DNA of 64,000 bases from contig NZ_FNGM01000001.1 in assembly GCF_900102965.1 (NCBI RefSeq), positions 124,001 through 188,000 of the forward strand, written 5' to 3'. The notes beneath the pieces were generated by a model. That model was not told the DNA's origin and made no database searches. It worked only from the letters and a program-made list of their open reading frames with translations. The first letter of the stretch is position 1. Each line of letters starts with the position of its first letter. The stretch comes from Paenibacillus jilunlii (lineage in GTDB: Bacteria > Bacillota > Bacilli > Paenibacillales > Paenibacillaceae). A program made the translations under genes and the position numbers. Below are positions 34,992 to 43,763 of the stretch, one piece after another.

Positions 34992-36443
34992 ATGAACAAA
35001 AGACCGCTTAAAACCCAGTTTCAGCTGGCCTTCACCTATATTATCCTGGCCAGTGTAGTGGCGACGGTGATTACCTATGCATTTGCCGTGCTGCTCTTTA
35101 TGCGGGTGGAGAACAAGCTGGTCTATCCCGCCAATCATTATGAGAAACGCCTGCCTGCCATCGAAAGCTACATTCTGCAGCAGCAGACGGCACTGCTTGC
35201 CTCTTCTGCCAGAACGGCGCTGGAAGCGGCGATACCGGGTGAGGGCATCACCTACCAGGTGGTGGACAGGAATGCAGATAAACTATATGGCACACTGGAC
35301 ACCGTACATATACAAGGACGAACGGAGCTGTACAAGCTGCTGAATACGACCTCCAGTGTTCAGGGAAATTATGTGCGCACGGTGCCGATCATCGATGGGG
35401 ACGGTGCAGTAAAAGGAGCGGTGCTGCTGTCCTATGCCCTGAAGCCTACCTATGTGAATAAATCCGGCAACTGGTGGCTGACGGTGATTTTTATTGGCGC
35501 ACTGGTGTCACCCTTCCTGTATATCATCCTGTTCGCCCTGCTCTTCTCGCGGGTGGTGTCGAACAACATCAACAAGCCGCTGCGCCTGCTGATGGAGGCT
35601 GCCCGTAAGATTAAAGAGAAGGATCTTGACTTCGAAATCGGCTACCATTCGGACAATGAGCTGGGCCAGCTGAGCAGCGCTTTTGACGAAATGAAGACAG
35701 AGCTGGAGAGCTCGCTCTCGGCACAATGGCGGATGGAGCAGGAACGGGTAGAAATGGTCGAAGCGCTGGCGCATGATCTGAAGGCTCCGCTCTCCATTAT
35801 CCGCAGCTACACCGAAGCGCTGATGGATTCGGGAGCGACGGACGATGAAAGGCTGAGACGCTATCTTGGCGTAATTCACGAGAATGCTAGTAAAAGCAGC
35901 GAGCTGGTACGGCAGATGCAGTACACTTCGGATATGGAGCGGACGGATACTGTACTGCATGCGGAGACTTTTGAACTGGCGCCGTTTCTGGAACGTAAAA
36001 TCAAGGCTTACGGGCTGGAGGCGGGCCAAAAAGGGATTGACATCCTTCTGCGGATGGAAGACGCGGCGGGGCTCTGCCTTTACACCGATGCTGAGCTGCT
36101 GGAGCGTATTCTCGACAATGTGGTAATGAACAGCCTGGAATATACACCAAGCGGGGGTTCGATTTCGGTGTCCGTTACCCTGCGCGGCAGCCGTGTCTTG
36201 TATGAAATCTGTGATACCGGCCCCGGCTTCAGCCGCAGGGACCTGGAGAAGGCTGTTCAAAAATTCTACCGGGGAGATGACGCCAGAGCGAGCAGGGACG
36301 GTCATTCCGGGCTTGGCCTGTACATTGCAAAGCAGCTGGCTGCCAAGCTGGGCGGTTCAATCCACCTGAGCAACACACCGGAGGGCGGAGCCTGTGTGGT
36401 GGTGGAGCATGACCGCGGCAGGCAGATGAATGAAAACGCATGA
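34992..36443 (+). CDS. Membrane sensor histidine kinase (SpaK/NisK-like)
   Basis: 483 residues. Two membrane helices (about 12-36 and 161-185) enclose an extracellular domain of some 120 residues, then come HAMP (about 186-238), the HisKA helix with His261 (ALAHDLKAPLSII), and HATPase motifs (LDNVVMNSLEYTP, DTGPGFS, GLGLYIAKQLA). Starts 15 bases after the regulator, with AAGGAG. The large sensor domain suggests direct peptide sensing rather than sensing through the transporter. Confidence 0.92.
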   Translation: MNKRPLKTQFQLAFTYIILASVVATVITYAFAVLLFMRVENKLVYPANHYEKRLPAIESYILQQQTALLASSARTALEAAIPGEGITYQVVDRNADKLYGTLDTVHIQGRTELYKLLNTTSSVQGNYVRTVPIIDGDGAVKGAVLLSYALKPTYVNKSGNWWLTVIFIGALVSPFLYIILFALLFSRVVSNNINKPLRLLMEAARKIKEKDLDFEIGYHSDNELGQLSSAFDEMKTELESSLSAQWRMEQERVEMVEALAHDLKAPLSIIRSYTEALMDSGATDDERLRRYLGVIHENASKSSELVRQMQYTSDMERTDTVLHAETFELAPFLERKIKAYGLEAGQKGIDILLRMEDAAGLCLYTDAELLERILDNVVMNSLEYTPSGGSISVSVTLRGSRVLYEICDTGPGFSRRDLEKAVQKFYRGDDARASRDGHSGLGLYIAKQLAAKLGGSIHLSNTPEGGACVVVEHDRGRQMNENA

Positions 36444-36455
36444 GTAAAAAAGGCT

Positions 36456-36493
36456 ATTGCCCCTTCTGCCGAAACGGCGCAAGGGGCAATTTG
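36456..36493. terminator. Strong terminator after the kinase gene
   Basis: ATTGCCCCTT (36456-36465) pairs with AAGGGGCAAT (36481-36490), with an inner CCG/CGG stem, flanked by T and A runs; works for both the kinase and the convergent MarR gene. Confidence 0.9.
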
Positions 36494-36575
36494 TTGTGTA
36501 CCTGTACTCGAATTAAATCCGAATTGTACTATGAACCGTATGGGACGGCAACATCTACATAGAAGCATCTGCGGT

Positions 36576-37031
36576 TCATCGATTAGCCCCCGCTGCAGCG
36601 GCCAGTATTTTGCCGGCAAGCACAATGGTCTGGGTACGCTCCGATTCCGTAAGCCCTACAGTCATAGCCGTAATCTGATGCTCAATCTGCTCACCGACTT
36701 CATGAATAATCTGCCAGCCTACTGCAGTTGCCCTCACATTGAACCCACGCCGGTCGCTACTGGAAACCGTACGTTCAACTAATCCGCGCCGTTCGGCGCG
36801 GTCGACAAGTCCGGTAATGCTGGATTTATCCAGGCCAAGATGCCGGGCCAGCTGCTGCATGCTCGGCTCCCGGTCGCGCAGGATGCCAAGCAGCCGGATT
36901 TGAATGACCGACAGATCATGTTCAGCCCCTATTTTAGCCAGAATGTTCTGGATAAGAAATGAAACCTGTACGAGGGCGTCCACGATCGACAGGTCATCCA
37001 GATTATTAAAAGAATCATCGTAACTGGTCAT
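36576..37031 (-). CDS. MarR-family regulator of the adjacent oxidoreductase
   Basis: About 151 residues. The winged-helix core reads QIRLLGILRDREPSMQQLARHLGLDKSSITGLVDRAERRGLVER, followed by SSDRRGFNVRATAVG and a helical dimerisation end. Start placed at ATG 37031 behind GGAG; GTG 37040 has no suitable site. Divergent from a quinone-oxidoreductase-like gene, and the shared promoter carries a perfect palindrome over the -10. Confidence 0.88.
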   Translation of the reverse strand: MTSYDDSFNNLDDLSIVDALVQVSFLIQNILAKIGAEHDLSVIQIRLLGILRDREPSMQQLARHLGLDKSSITGLVDRAERRGLVERTVSSSDRRGFNVRATAVGWQIIHEVGEQIEHQITAMTVGLTESERTQTIVLAGKILAAAAGANR

Positions 37032-37124
37032 ATTTTTCACTCCGCACTCTGTTATATTTCGGACAATCGGCGCTGCCGTTCATTGCGCCCAGCACCTGAT
37101 TTTCATATTGTAACACAATAACTG

Positions 37125-37168
37125 TTGACTTTGTACGTGGGACAAACTATATTGTTTGTATCACAAAC
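37125..37168 (+). promoter_or_regulatory. Promoter with MarR-type palindromic operator on the -10
   Basis: -35 TTGACT (37125-37130), 17-base spacer, -10 TATATT (37148-37153). ACAAAC-TATATT-GTTTGT (37142-37159) is an inverted repeat with the -10 at its centre, and a second arm pair GTTTGT-ATC-ACAAAC (37154-37168) overlaps it. Repressor binding here would block RNA polymerase directly. Confidence 0.8.
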
Positions 37169-37204
37169 TAATTTCGTCCATAAGGACAACTGGAGGTCAA
37201 TATT

Positions 37205-38170
37205 ATGTATGCTGCTGTTGTACGATCATTTGATTCAGGTCCCAAATACGAGTTCTTCGACACGCCCGAACCCTCCGCCAATCATGAGGTTCTGATTGAC
37301 GTGCTTGCTTCCGGTTTACATCCGCGAGTCCGTTCTCAGGCTGATGGATCCCACTATACCAGTACGGATGAACTGCCGCTGATCCCCGGTATTGATGGGG
37401 TCGGACGTCTGCCGGATGGCCGGCTGGTCTATTTCGTGGCAACAGATTCGGCTCTGGGCGCTTTTGCCGACAAAGCAGTAATTGATCTGCGGCGCAGCGT
37501 ACCCTTGCCGGCTCATGCCGATCCAGTGCTCATTGCTGCCGCAATGAATCCGGCGATGTCCTCCTGGGTGACACTCCGCCGCCGGGTTCAGGTTCAGCCC
37601 GGATTCAAGGTTCTGATTATGGGGGCTACAGGCAATTCCGGACAGATGGCAGTCCAGATTGCCAAGCTTCTCGGCGCAAGCCAGGTCATCGCTGCCGGAC
37701 GTGACCAGGAACGCCTCCATTCACTTACGGCAATCGGTGCTGATGTAACCGTGTGTCTGGCTGGTGATCCAGAGGCAGTAGCCCGGCGCCTTGGCGAGGC
37801 CGCAGCCGAGGTTGACATTGTTATAGATTATCTGTGGGGCAAGCCTGCCGGGTTGGCCATGCTCCCGATTCTCACCCGGAGATCAGACCGCAGCCGGCTC
37901 TTGACCTGGATTCAAATCGGTTCTGTTGCAGGAGCGGATGCCGTTATACCTTCCGCAGCACTCCGTTCTGCCAACTTCCAGATCATCGGCAGTGGCCAGG
38001 GGTCTGTCACACCAGCCGGATATATGGCCGAATTTCCGGCATTAATAGATGCTATTGCTGACGGCAAACTAACAACGAACCCTGTAGTTTTTCCGCTGTC
38101 CAGTGTAGAGGACGTCTGGAATGCCCCTGCTGACAGCCAGCAGCGGATTGTATTCGTCCCGTCGGTGTAG
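37205..38170 (+). CDS. Zinc-independent MDR alcohol dehydrogenase/quinone oxidoreductase-like
   Basis: 321 residues of the medium-chain dehydrogenase superfamily. The nucleotide motif VLIMGATGNSGQMAVQIAKLLGA is clear, and the N-terminal GroES-like part lacks zinc-binding cysteines, as in quinone oxidoreductases. NADPH-dependent reduction of a quinone or enone is likely. GGAGG precedes the ATG. MarR regulation (see neighbouring entries) suits a redox or electrophile response. Confidence 0.88.
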   Translation: MYAAVVRSFDSGPKYEFFDTPEPSANHEVLIDVLASGLHPRVRSQADGSHYTSTDELPLIPGIDGVGRLPDGRLVYFVATDSALGAFADKAVIDLRRSVPLPAHADPVLIAAAMNPAMSSWVTLRRRVQVQPGFKVLIMGATGNSGQMAVQIAKLLGASQVIAAGRDQERLHSLTAIGADVTVCLAGDPEAVARRLGEAAAEVDIVIDYLWGKPAGLAMLPILTRRSDRSRLLTWIQIGSVAGADAVIPSAALRSANFQIIGSGQGSVTPAGYMAEFPALIDAIADGKLTTNPVVFPLSSVEDVWNAPADSQQRIVFVPSV

Positions 38171-38304
38171 AACTCCTATTCATCTGAGCGTATCCTTGTC
38201 CGGTTAACGTTCATCGGAACAGGAGGCTTAAGAGCATTGGCTATTTACTTGGTAGGGCACGGGGCGGATGATGAAGGATATCGCGGCGGCTGGAGCCAGA
38301 AAAA

Positions 38305-38328
38305 ACAGACCTCCATGCGGAGATCTGT
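38305..38328 (-). terminator. Terminator of the phospholipase C-like gene
   Basis: ACAGACCTCC-ATGC-GGAGATCTGT, followed on the minus strand by a T-run (the A-run just before 38305 on plus). It lies 47 bases beyond the stop codon of the minus-strand gene. Confidence 0.85.
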
Positions 38329-38374
38329 CCAGTGGATGTCCTATATGGACGGTTTACGCCGAACACATACGCCT

Positions 38375-39355
38375 TCACGAGATAATGCCTGCCTCCCAAA
38401 TCGGCTCGGCATACAGATTCTTAAGCTTGCTGCTGCACTCTTTGCCTGTATCGTAGGAACGGTCGCCCAGCACCTGCTTGAAATGCTCCAGCGCGCGGGC
38501 GGCTTCTGCCGGCACCGTGCTGTTCAGCCAAGACGCCAGAGCGCGCAGCACCGTCCGTCCCTCCGCAAGTGCCTCCTCCCACAGGTCCCAGACACTTTCC
38601 GTCCGCACCTCGGAGTAGAGCGCCGAATGCCGCCACTCGCCGTGTTTTTCGTTCAGGTAATCGAGCTTCTCTTCCGCAGGGGACAGCTGCTGTGAAAACA
38701 GGCGGCGGGCCTTGCCCCGGAGCAGCGATTTCTTCCACCCCTTGGGGTCGTATAACCATTTATGCGCCAAAATCATGTCGAGGTAGGCCTCATGCCAGAT
38801 TTCAGACGGAAGACGCCGGGACTCGGGATACCAGTCTGACGCCGTTTCACGAAGAATAGTGTGAATCGGGAAGGGCAGGCGGGAGCCCACGTTGATTTTT
38901 TTCCAGGCCGCATGCCGCCAGGTGTCCAGCTGTTTCAGGCGCTTCATGAACAGAGTGTCAAGGACAATCTCAAAACGCTGGTGATTGCGGTGCTTATAGC
39001 CCGCTTTCCAATTGATATAGGGATGAAGGTTGCGGTCCAGCAGATGGTGGGTAAGGAAGCCCAGAAAATATTGCTGCGCCTCCCTCAGCTCACCGGAAGG
39101 AAGGGCCAAAGCCCGCTGCCAGAAATCAATCAGTACAGGTCCGCAGTTCTCCGTATGCATAAGATCACCGAGGCGGATGGCCCGGGTATCCTTTTTCCAG
39201 GGAAGAAAGCTGTGGTACAGCAGGAAATCCGGCCCCTGGCAGCCCAGATGGTACAGCTCAGGACGGTTTTTCCTCTCCGCCAGAAAAGGGAAATCACGGC
39301 TGAATTCGTCCGCCAGCTGCTGCCCATACTCCAGATGCATCCAAATGTTCGGCAT
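38375..39355 (-). CDS. Zinc-dependent phospholipase C-like protein
   Basis: 326 residues. It begins MPNIWMHLEYGQQLAD, with CQGPDFLLYHSF and later FLTHHLLDRNLHPYINWKAGYKHRNHQRFE, a set of His/Asp residues resembling the zinc sites of the PF00882 family. No signal peptide, unlike secreted clostridial or Bacillus enzymes, so it probably acts inside the cell or is a non-secreted relative. Ribosome site GAGGGG lies 8 bases before the ATG. Confidence 0.82.
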   Translation of the reverse strand: MPNIWMHLEYGQQLADEFSRDFPFLAERKNRPELYHLGCQGPDFLLYHSFLPWKKDTRAIRLGDLMHTENCGPVLIDFWQRALALPSGELREAQQYFLGFLTHHLLDRNLHPYINWKAGYKHRNHQRFEIVLDTLFMKRLKQLDTWRHAAWKKINVGSRLPFPIHTILRETASDWYPESRRLPSEIWHEAYLDMILAHKWLYDPKGWKKSLLRGKARRLFSQQLSPAEEKLDYLNEKHGEWRHSALYSEVRTESVWDLWEEALAEGRTVLRALASWLNSTVPAEAARALEHFKQVLGDRSYDTGKECSSKLKNLYAEPIWEAGIIS

Positions 39356-39613
39356 TCATTTCACCCCTCTTGATCGTAGTTACCCTCAGCATACAGGCTT
39401 CATGTTAAAAGAGATTGGATAATGCTCAAGCGGATTGTAATTCTCTTGATGAAGCAGGAAGGAAAGCCGGCGCAACCCGTACCGCTTCACCTATAGGGTA
39501 CTCCTCACCCTGGTCAATTTCAAGAAGTACAGCAATCGGGAAGAAACTCCTGCTGCCGCTTCATGCTATAATCGAGCGGTAAACACTCAAATAAACGTAG
39601 AGGTGATCAGAGA

Positions 39614-40030
39614 ATGGGATTCAAAGCAGGCCAGCTTTTTGTCAATTTGCCGGTAAATGATCTGCAGGCTTCGATTAACTTTTTTACCGCACTTGGTTTC
39701 GAATTCAATCTGCAGTATACCGATGAAAACGCCACATGTTTGATCATCAATGACAACACGTTTGCCATGCTGCTGACCAAAGAGTTCTTTAAGACCTTTG
39801 TCTCCAAGGAAATCACCGACACCTCCAGCCACACTGAGGTAATTATGGCTTTCTCCGCTTCCAGCAGAGCAGAGGTGGACGAGCTGGTACACAAGGCGCT
39901 GGCCGCAGGCGGCACGAAATATAATGACCCGGTCGACCACGGATTCATGTACAGCTGGAGCTTCCAGGATATCGACGGGCATCTGTGGGAAACCATGTAC
40001 ATGGAAGAAGGCACGGCGGAGAACGCATAA
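39614..40030 (+). CDS. VOC-family (glyoxalase/bleomycin-resistance fold) protein
   Basis: 138 residues: KAGQLFVNLPVNDLQASINFFTALGFEFNLQYTDENATCLIIND followed by DEVIMAFS-like strands and YSWSFQDIDGHLWETMYM. The paired beta-alpha-beta-beta-beta modules and terminal Glu ligand fit the vicinal oxygen chelate family. Function cannot be assigned more precisely. TATAAT at about 39573 and a GAGGTG ribosome site precede it. Confidence 0.87.
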   Translation: MGFKAGQLFVNLPVNDLQASINFFTALGFEFNLQYTDENATCLIINDNTFAMLLTKEFFKTFVSKEITDTSSHTEVIMAFSASSRAEVDELVHKALAAGGTKYNDPVDHGFMYSWSFQDIDGHLWETMYMEEGTAENA

Positions 40031-40056
40031 GCATAGAGAATATGTTGTCAAAAGAT

Positions 40057-40090
40057 AGCAGGCCTCCTGAGACGGGAGGCCTGCTTTTTT
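40057..40090 (+). terminator. Terminator after the VOC gene
   Basis: AGCAGGCCTCC (40057-40067) pairs with GGAGGCCTGCT (40075-40085), followed by TTTTTT. Confidence 0.93.
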
Positions 40091-40190
40091 GACGGCTTGC
40101 GTAGACTCCGGTATAACTGTGCAAGCTTACATCTTAAGCCGGATGGCGGCGCACATTCGGGAATATAGACAATGCACACGTTAAATATCC

Positions 40191-40220
40191 TTGAATTTCA
40201 AATTATGAAAACGCTATAAT
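40191..40220 (+). promoter_or_regulatory. Promoter of the AraC membrane sensor gene
   Basis: TTGAAT (40191-40196), 18-base spacer, TATAAT (40215-40220), followed by the start codon 34 bases on. No nearby operator palindrome is evident. Confidence 0.65.
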
Positions 40221-40253
40221 TGAAAATGATTACATAATTGAAGGAGTCTCCCT

Positions 40254-42494
40254 ATGAAAAAAGGCAGAATGTTCTACAAGATATTTATCCCCATTCTGGT
40301 TCTCGGCATTGGTCTGGTCATCAGCTTTGGCAGTTATATTTACTTAACGACCATCCATTCGGTCATTGACAGGGTCGCGGACAGCAAAAAGAGCCTGATC
40401 ACCCAGATCAAAAACACGCTGGAGCAAAAAATCAAAACGATTGAATATGCTTTCAATACTTACAGCACCACCAATTCCTTCCGTGAGGTCATCAAAAATC
40501 CGATCACAGAGCGGGACTTTGAGGCCTATCGCGATATTAATTCCCAACTTAACTATATTGCCTCCATGGGAATGGACGGCGTTGAATATTCGCTGATCAG
40601 TCTGGTGAAGGACTGGCAGATTTCTAATGGCCGACTGTCTTATTTAACGGAGGATGGCAAAAAGAAGCTGTCCGCAAGCTACATCGGCAACCAGAGCAAG
40701 TCCCTGTTCTGGATTAAGACGGATACCGGCATCCGTTTCGTCAATACGCTGCCCGTCTTCTCACAGAAGAAGCAGGCCATCGCTCTATCGGATATTTCGC
40801 TGCTGTCGCTGCAGCACACCCTGCAGACCGAAGAAAACACACCTGTATACCTGCTGAACCGGCAGGGGGATCTGCTCTATGAATCCGAATCCGCCCCGGG
40901 CTTGAGCGGGGCCCAGCTGAGCCGTATTACAGAGACCGCCGGCAGCGTGAGCCAGACGGGAAGTGTCGTGCTGGAGAAGGTGAAGCATCAGGAAGTTACG
41001 GCGATCTACGCCAAATCCTCCTATAATAACTGGATCTATGTTACGCTGCTCGACGAGCAGGAAATAGCGGATGCCCTCAAGACCACACGTTTCGGCTTGT
41101 TTTTGATGGTCTTGGTCATTACGCTCCTGATTGTGATCGTGGCCTATGTCATCGCTGTTTATTTCAACAAGCCGATCCAGAAAATCCAGCGGCGGCTCTC
41201 GGGCAGCACCCAGCCGGTGCTGAAGAATGAGATCGACTGGATTATCAGCTCCATCGACAACATCCTTCTGGAGAAGGAAAGCCTGGAGGATTTGCTGGAA
41301 TCGGAGCTGCCGCAGCTGGAAACCCAATTCATTCTCAATCTGTTCCACAGCCGGATTACGGCGGAGGAGCTGGATCATAATATGTCCCGTTTCGGGTATT
41401 CCCTTGCCCAAGGGACGGTGTATGCAACGATGCTGATTCAGCTCGATAATTACGGGGAACGGCAGGCCAGCGACAAGGATCTGCTGCTCGTTGCCGTGAA
41501 CAGGCTGGTGGAAGAGCTGATTCCGGATTCACGGCGGATGATCCCGATTCTGTTGAATGACCGGACGCAGGCCACGATTCTGATCTTTGAGGATGGCAGC
41601 GGGCCCGGAAGCCGCAAGCAGGTGCTGGAGGATGCGAAGCGGATTGTCACCACAGTCAGGGATATCCTGAAGCTGTCGGTCAGCGTTGGGATCAGCGATT
41701 TCTACGCTGATCTTACCTTCAGCAAAGAGGCCTGTGAGATGAGTAAGCAGGCGCTGCATCACCGGCTGAATCTGGGCAAGGAATCCATTATTTTTTATGA
41801 AGATATTTCCAGGGTAATCTCGGGTCCGGTGCTGCTGCATTATCCGGCGGAGCTGGAGTCACAGCTGTTCGATGCTATCCGGCTTGGAGATGAAGAGAAG
41901 GTGTCGCGTGCGCTCTATCCGCTGCTAGGCGAAATCATGAAGCACAGCAAGAACCCGCTTAATTTCGAGGTAATGCTGATCCGCTTCGTGAACAATCTGA
42001 TCCAACTGGAGCAGCTGATCGGCGTGGAGGTATTGTTGACTGAGGATAATTATGCGCTGTATCACCGCCTGCTGGATATCCGCAACCCGGAGGAAATTGA
42101 GCGAATCCTTGTGAAGGAAGTCATTCAGCCGATGGTTGCCGCTATGAAGGAGAAGACCACCCGCCAGTTCCGCGGCCTGTCCGACCAGATTGCGAACATC
42201 GTACGCACTGAATATGATCAGGATCTGTCACTGGAGCTGATCGGTGAGCGCCTGCATTACAGCCCGAACTACTTAAGCAGTATCTTCAAGAAGGAGTTCG
42301 GCATGACCTTCAGTGAATATGTAATGGGCTATCGGCTGCAAATGGCGAAAAAATGGCTGGTGGAGACCGAGATGACGATCAAGGAAATTGCAGAGCGGCT
42401 TCAGTACCATAACCCGCAGAATTTCATCCGCTCCTTCCGCAAGAAGGAGCATGTCACACCGGGTGCTTACCGGGCCTTGAGGCAGGACAAGTGA
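40254..42494 (+). CDS. Membrane-bound AraC-family sensor regulator (YtdP-like)
   Basis: 746 residues. Helix 1 at about 9-30, an extracellular dCache-like sensor of some 250 residues (contains FWIKTDTGIRFVNTLPVFS), helix 2 at about 280-303 with a HAMP-like linker, a cytoplasmic region with YSLAQGTVYATMLIQLDNYGE, and a C-terminal AraC DNA-binding pair (LSLELIGERLHYSPNYLSSIFKKEFG and IKEIAERLQYHNPQNFIRSFRKKEHVTPG). Paenibacillus often places such one-protein sensors beside LplB/YtcP-type sugar importers, as here, and it should activate the following transport genes. Confidence 0.9.
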   Translation: MKKGRMFYKIFIPILVLGIGLVISFGSYIYLTTIHSVIDRVADSKKSLITQIKNTLEQKIKTIEYAFNTYSTTNSFREVIKNPITERDFEAYRDINSQLNYIASMGMDGVEYSLISLVKDWQISNGRLSYLTEDGKKKLSASYIGNQSKSLFWIKTDTGIRFVNTLPVFSQKKQAIALSDISLLSLQHTLQTEENTPVYLLNRQGDLLYESESAPGLSGAQLSRITETAGSVSQTGSVVLEKVKHQEVTAIYAKSSYNNWIYVTLLDEQEIADALKTTRFGLFLMVLVITLLIVIVAYVIAVYFNKPIQKIQRRLSGSTQPVLKNEIDWIISSIDNILLEKESLEDLLESELPQLETQFILNLFHSRITAEELDHNMSRFGYSLAQGTVYATMLIQLDNYGERQASDKDLLLVAVNRLVEELIPDSRRMIPILLNDRTQATILIFEDGSGPGSRKQVLEDAKRIVTTVRDILKLSVSVGISDFYADLTFSKEACEMSKQALHHRLNLGKESIIFYEDISRVISGPVLLHYPAELESQLFDAIRLGDEEKVSRALYPLLGEIMKHSKNPLNFEVMLIRFVNNLIQLEQLIGVEVLLTEDNYALYHRLLDIRNPEEIERILVKEVIQPMVAAMKEKTTRQFRGLSDQIANIVRTEYDQDLSLELIGERLHYSPNYLSSIFKKEFGMTFSEYVMGYRLQMAKKWLVETEMTIKEIAERLQYHNPQNFIRSFRKKEHVTPGAYRALRQDK

Positions 42495-42527
42495 AGCAGG
42501 ATTAGCGGCACCAATCATAAGATTAAA

Positions 42528-42565
42528 AAAACAGCCAGCTGCCATTTACGGAAGCTGGCTGTTTT
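42528..42565. terminator. Bidirectional terminator between convergent genes
   Basis: ACAGCCAGCT (42531-42540) pairs with AGCTGGCTGT (42553-42562), with A-run before and T-run after. It separates the sensor gene from the inverted permease gene. Confidence 0.88.
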
Positions 42566-42602
42566 GGTGCCGCTGCTGCTGAAGAATGCGGTTGCTGGTT
42601 GT

Positions 42603-43487
42603 TCAGCCCTTGACTGCCCCCAGGAGGGCTCCTTTGGTGAAATGCTTTTGCACAAACGGATAAGCGATCAGCATCGGGACAGTAGCGACGACAATAACGG
42701 CCATCTTGATCGTCTGGGCCGGCGGGATGACATCGACCGATGTGCCTTCGGCCTGCATCCCGCTGGAGACGATGACGATCTGGCGCAGCAGCACTTGGAT
42801 CGGCCATTTCGTGGAATCCGTGATGTACAGGATAGCGGTCATATAAGTGTTCCAGTAAGCGACGCCGTAGAACAGGGACAAAGTAGCGATGGAAGGCAGT
42901 GCCAGCGGCAGCATGATTTTGAGGAAGACGCCAAAGTCATTGGACCCGTCAATTTTGGCCGATTCCTCCAAACCCTCTGGAAGGGCCTGAAAGAAATTGC
43001 GCATGATGATCAGGTTGAAGGCGTTGATGGCGACCGGAAAGACCAGCGACCAGTAGGAGTCGATCAGCCCAAAGGCTTTGACCACCAGAAATGTAGGGAT
43101 CATTCCCCCGCTGAACAGCATGGAGAACACGACAATAAAATTGATGATATCGCGGCCTGCCAGATATTTTCGGGACAGTCCGTAGGCCATCAGGGCGGTC
43201 AGGATCATGCTTACCGCAGTACCGGCAAGGGTGACGCCGATGGATATGCCGAGGCCCCTAAAGATGGTGGGTGTAGACAGGATATAACGGTAGGCATCCA
43301 GGGAGAAGGTGGTCGGGAACAGAATGAATTTTTTCTCCACAACTTCCTGGGTAGAGGCAAAGGAGCTGGCAAACACGTTGACAAAAGGTAAAAGACAGAT
43401 GAGGGCAATGAGTGCCAGCAGGGTGGTGTTGACTATGGTGAACAGCTTGCTGCCCATAGTTTCTTTTTTTAATGAAGATTGTGCCAT
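42603..43487 (-). CDS. Sugar ABC permease (YtcP type), inverted relative to its partner
   Basis: 294 residues, six membrane helices, EAA loop EESAKIDGSNDFGVFLKIMLPLALP, and the end FVQKHFTKGALLGAVKG typical of YtcP permeases. GGAGG lies before the ATG. Usually this permease follows the LplB-type permease in one operon; here it is on the opposite strand, divergent from it across 276 bases. Confidence 0.9.
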   Translation of the reverse strand: MAQSSLKKETMGSKLFTIVNTTLLALIALICLLPFVNVFASSFASTQEVVEKKFILFPTTFSLDAYRYILSTPTIFRGLGISIGVTLAGTAVSMILTALMAYGLSRKYLAGRDIINFIVVFSMLFSGGMIPTFLVVKAFGLIDSYWSLVFPVAINAFNLIIMRNFFQALPEGLEESAKIDGSNDFGVFLKIMLPLALPSIATLSLFYGVAYWNTYMTAILYITDSTKWPIQVLLRQIVIVSSGMQAEGTSVDVIPPAQTIKMAVIVVATVPMLIAYPFVQKHFTKGALLGAVKG

Positions 43488-43763
43488 GCGGTTATCCTCC
43501 TTGTTATCGTATCAATGACACTGTATCAGGGGGTCTTCATTCCGTATATAATCATTAGCTTTGGCTTTGTCCGGGGCCGAAGAAGCAGGCGGAATCCGGC
43601 ATAATCCTTATGTGCGATCGGTATCCCTGCATGGGGTGGGCTTTAGGAAAACCGCATAACGGCGCGGCTCCGTGGCTTAGAGTAACTGATGATTATTTAC
43701 GTAACAGGCAAAGGACCGTAATCTGGGAAGCGTTACAGAAATGCGATCAAGGAGGACGGTAGG

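Noticed and set aside
32014-36443. Lantibiotic biosynthesis cluster
   Set aside because: Only the protection and regulation genes are present; no precursor, dehydratase or cyclase was found within the window.
38237-38695. Plus-strand open frame of 152 codons near the phospholipase C-like gene
   Set aside because: Overlaps the terminator and 3' end of the minus-strand gene and has no ribosome site or motif.
42564-43391. Plus-strand open frame of 275 codons opposite the inverted permease
   Set aside because: Asp/Gln/His-rich shadow translation; the permease on the minus strand has full family motifs and a GGAGG site.
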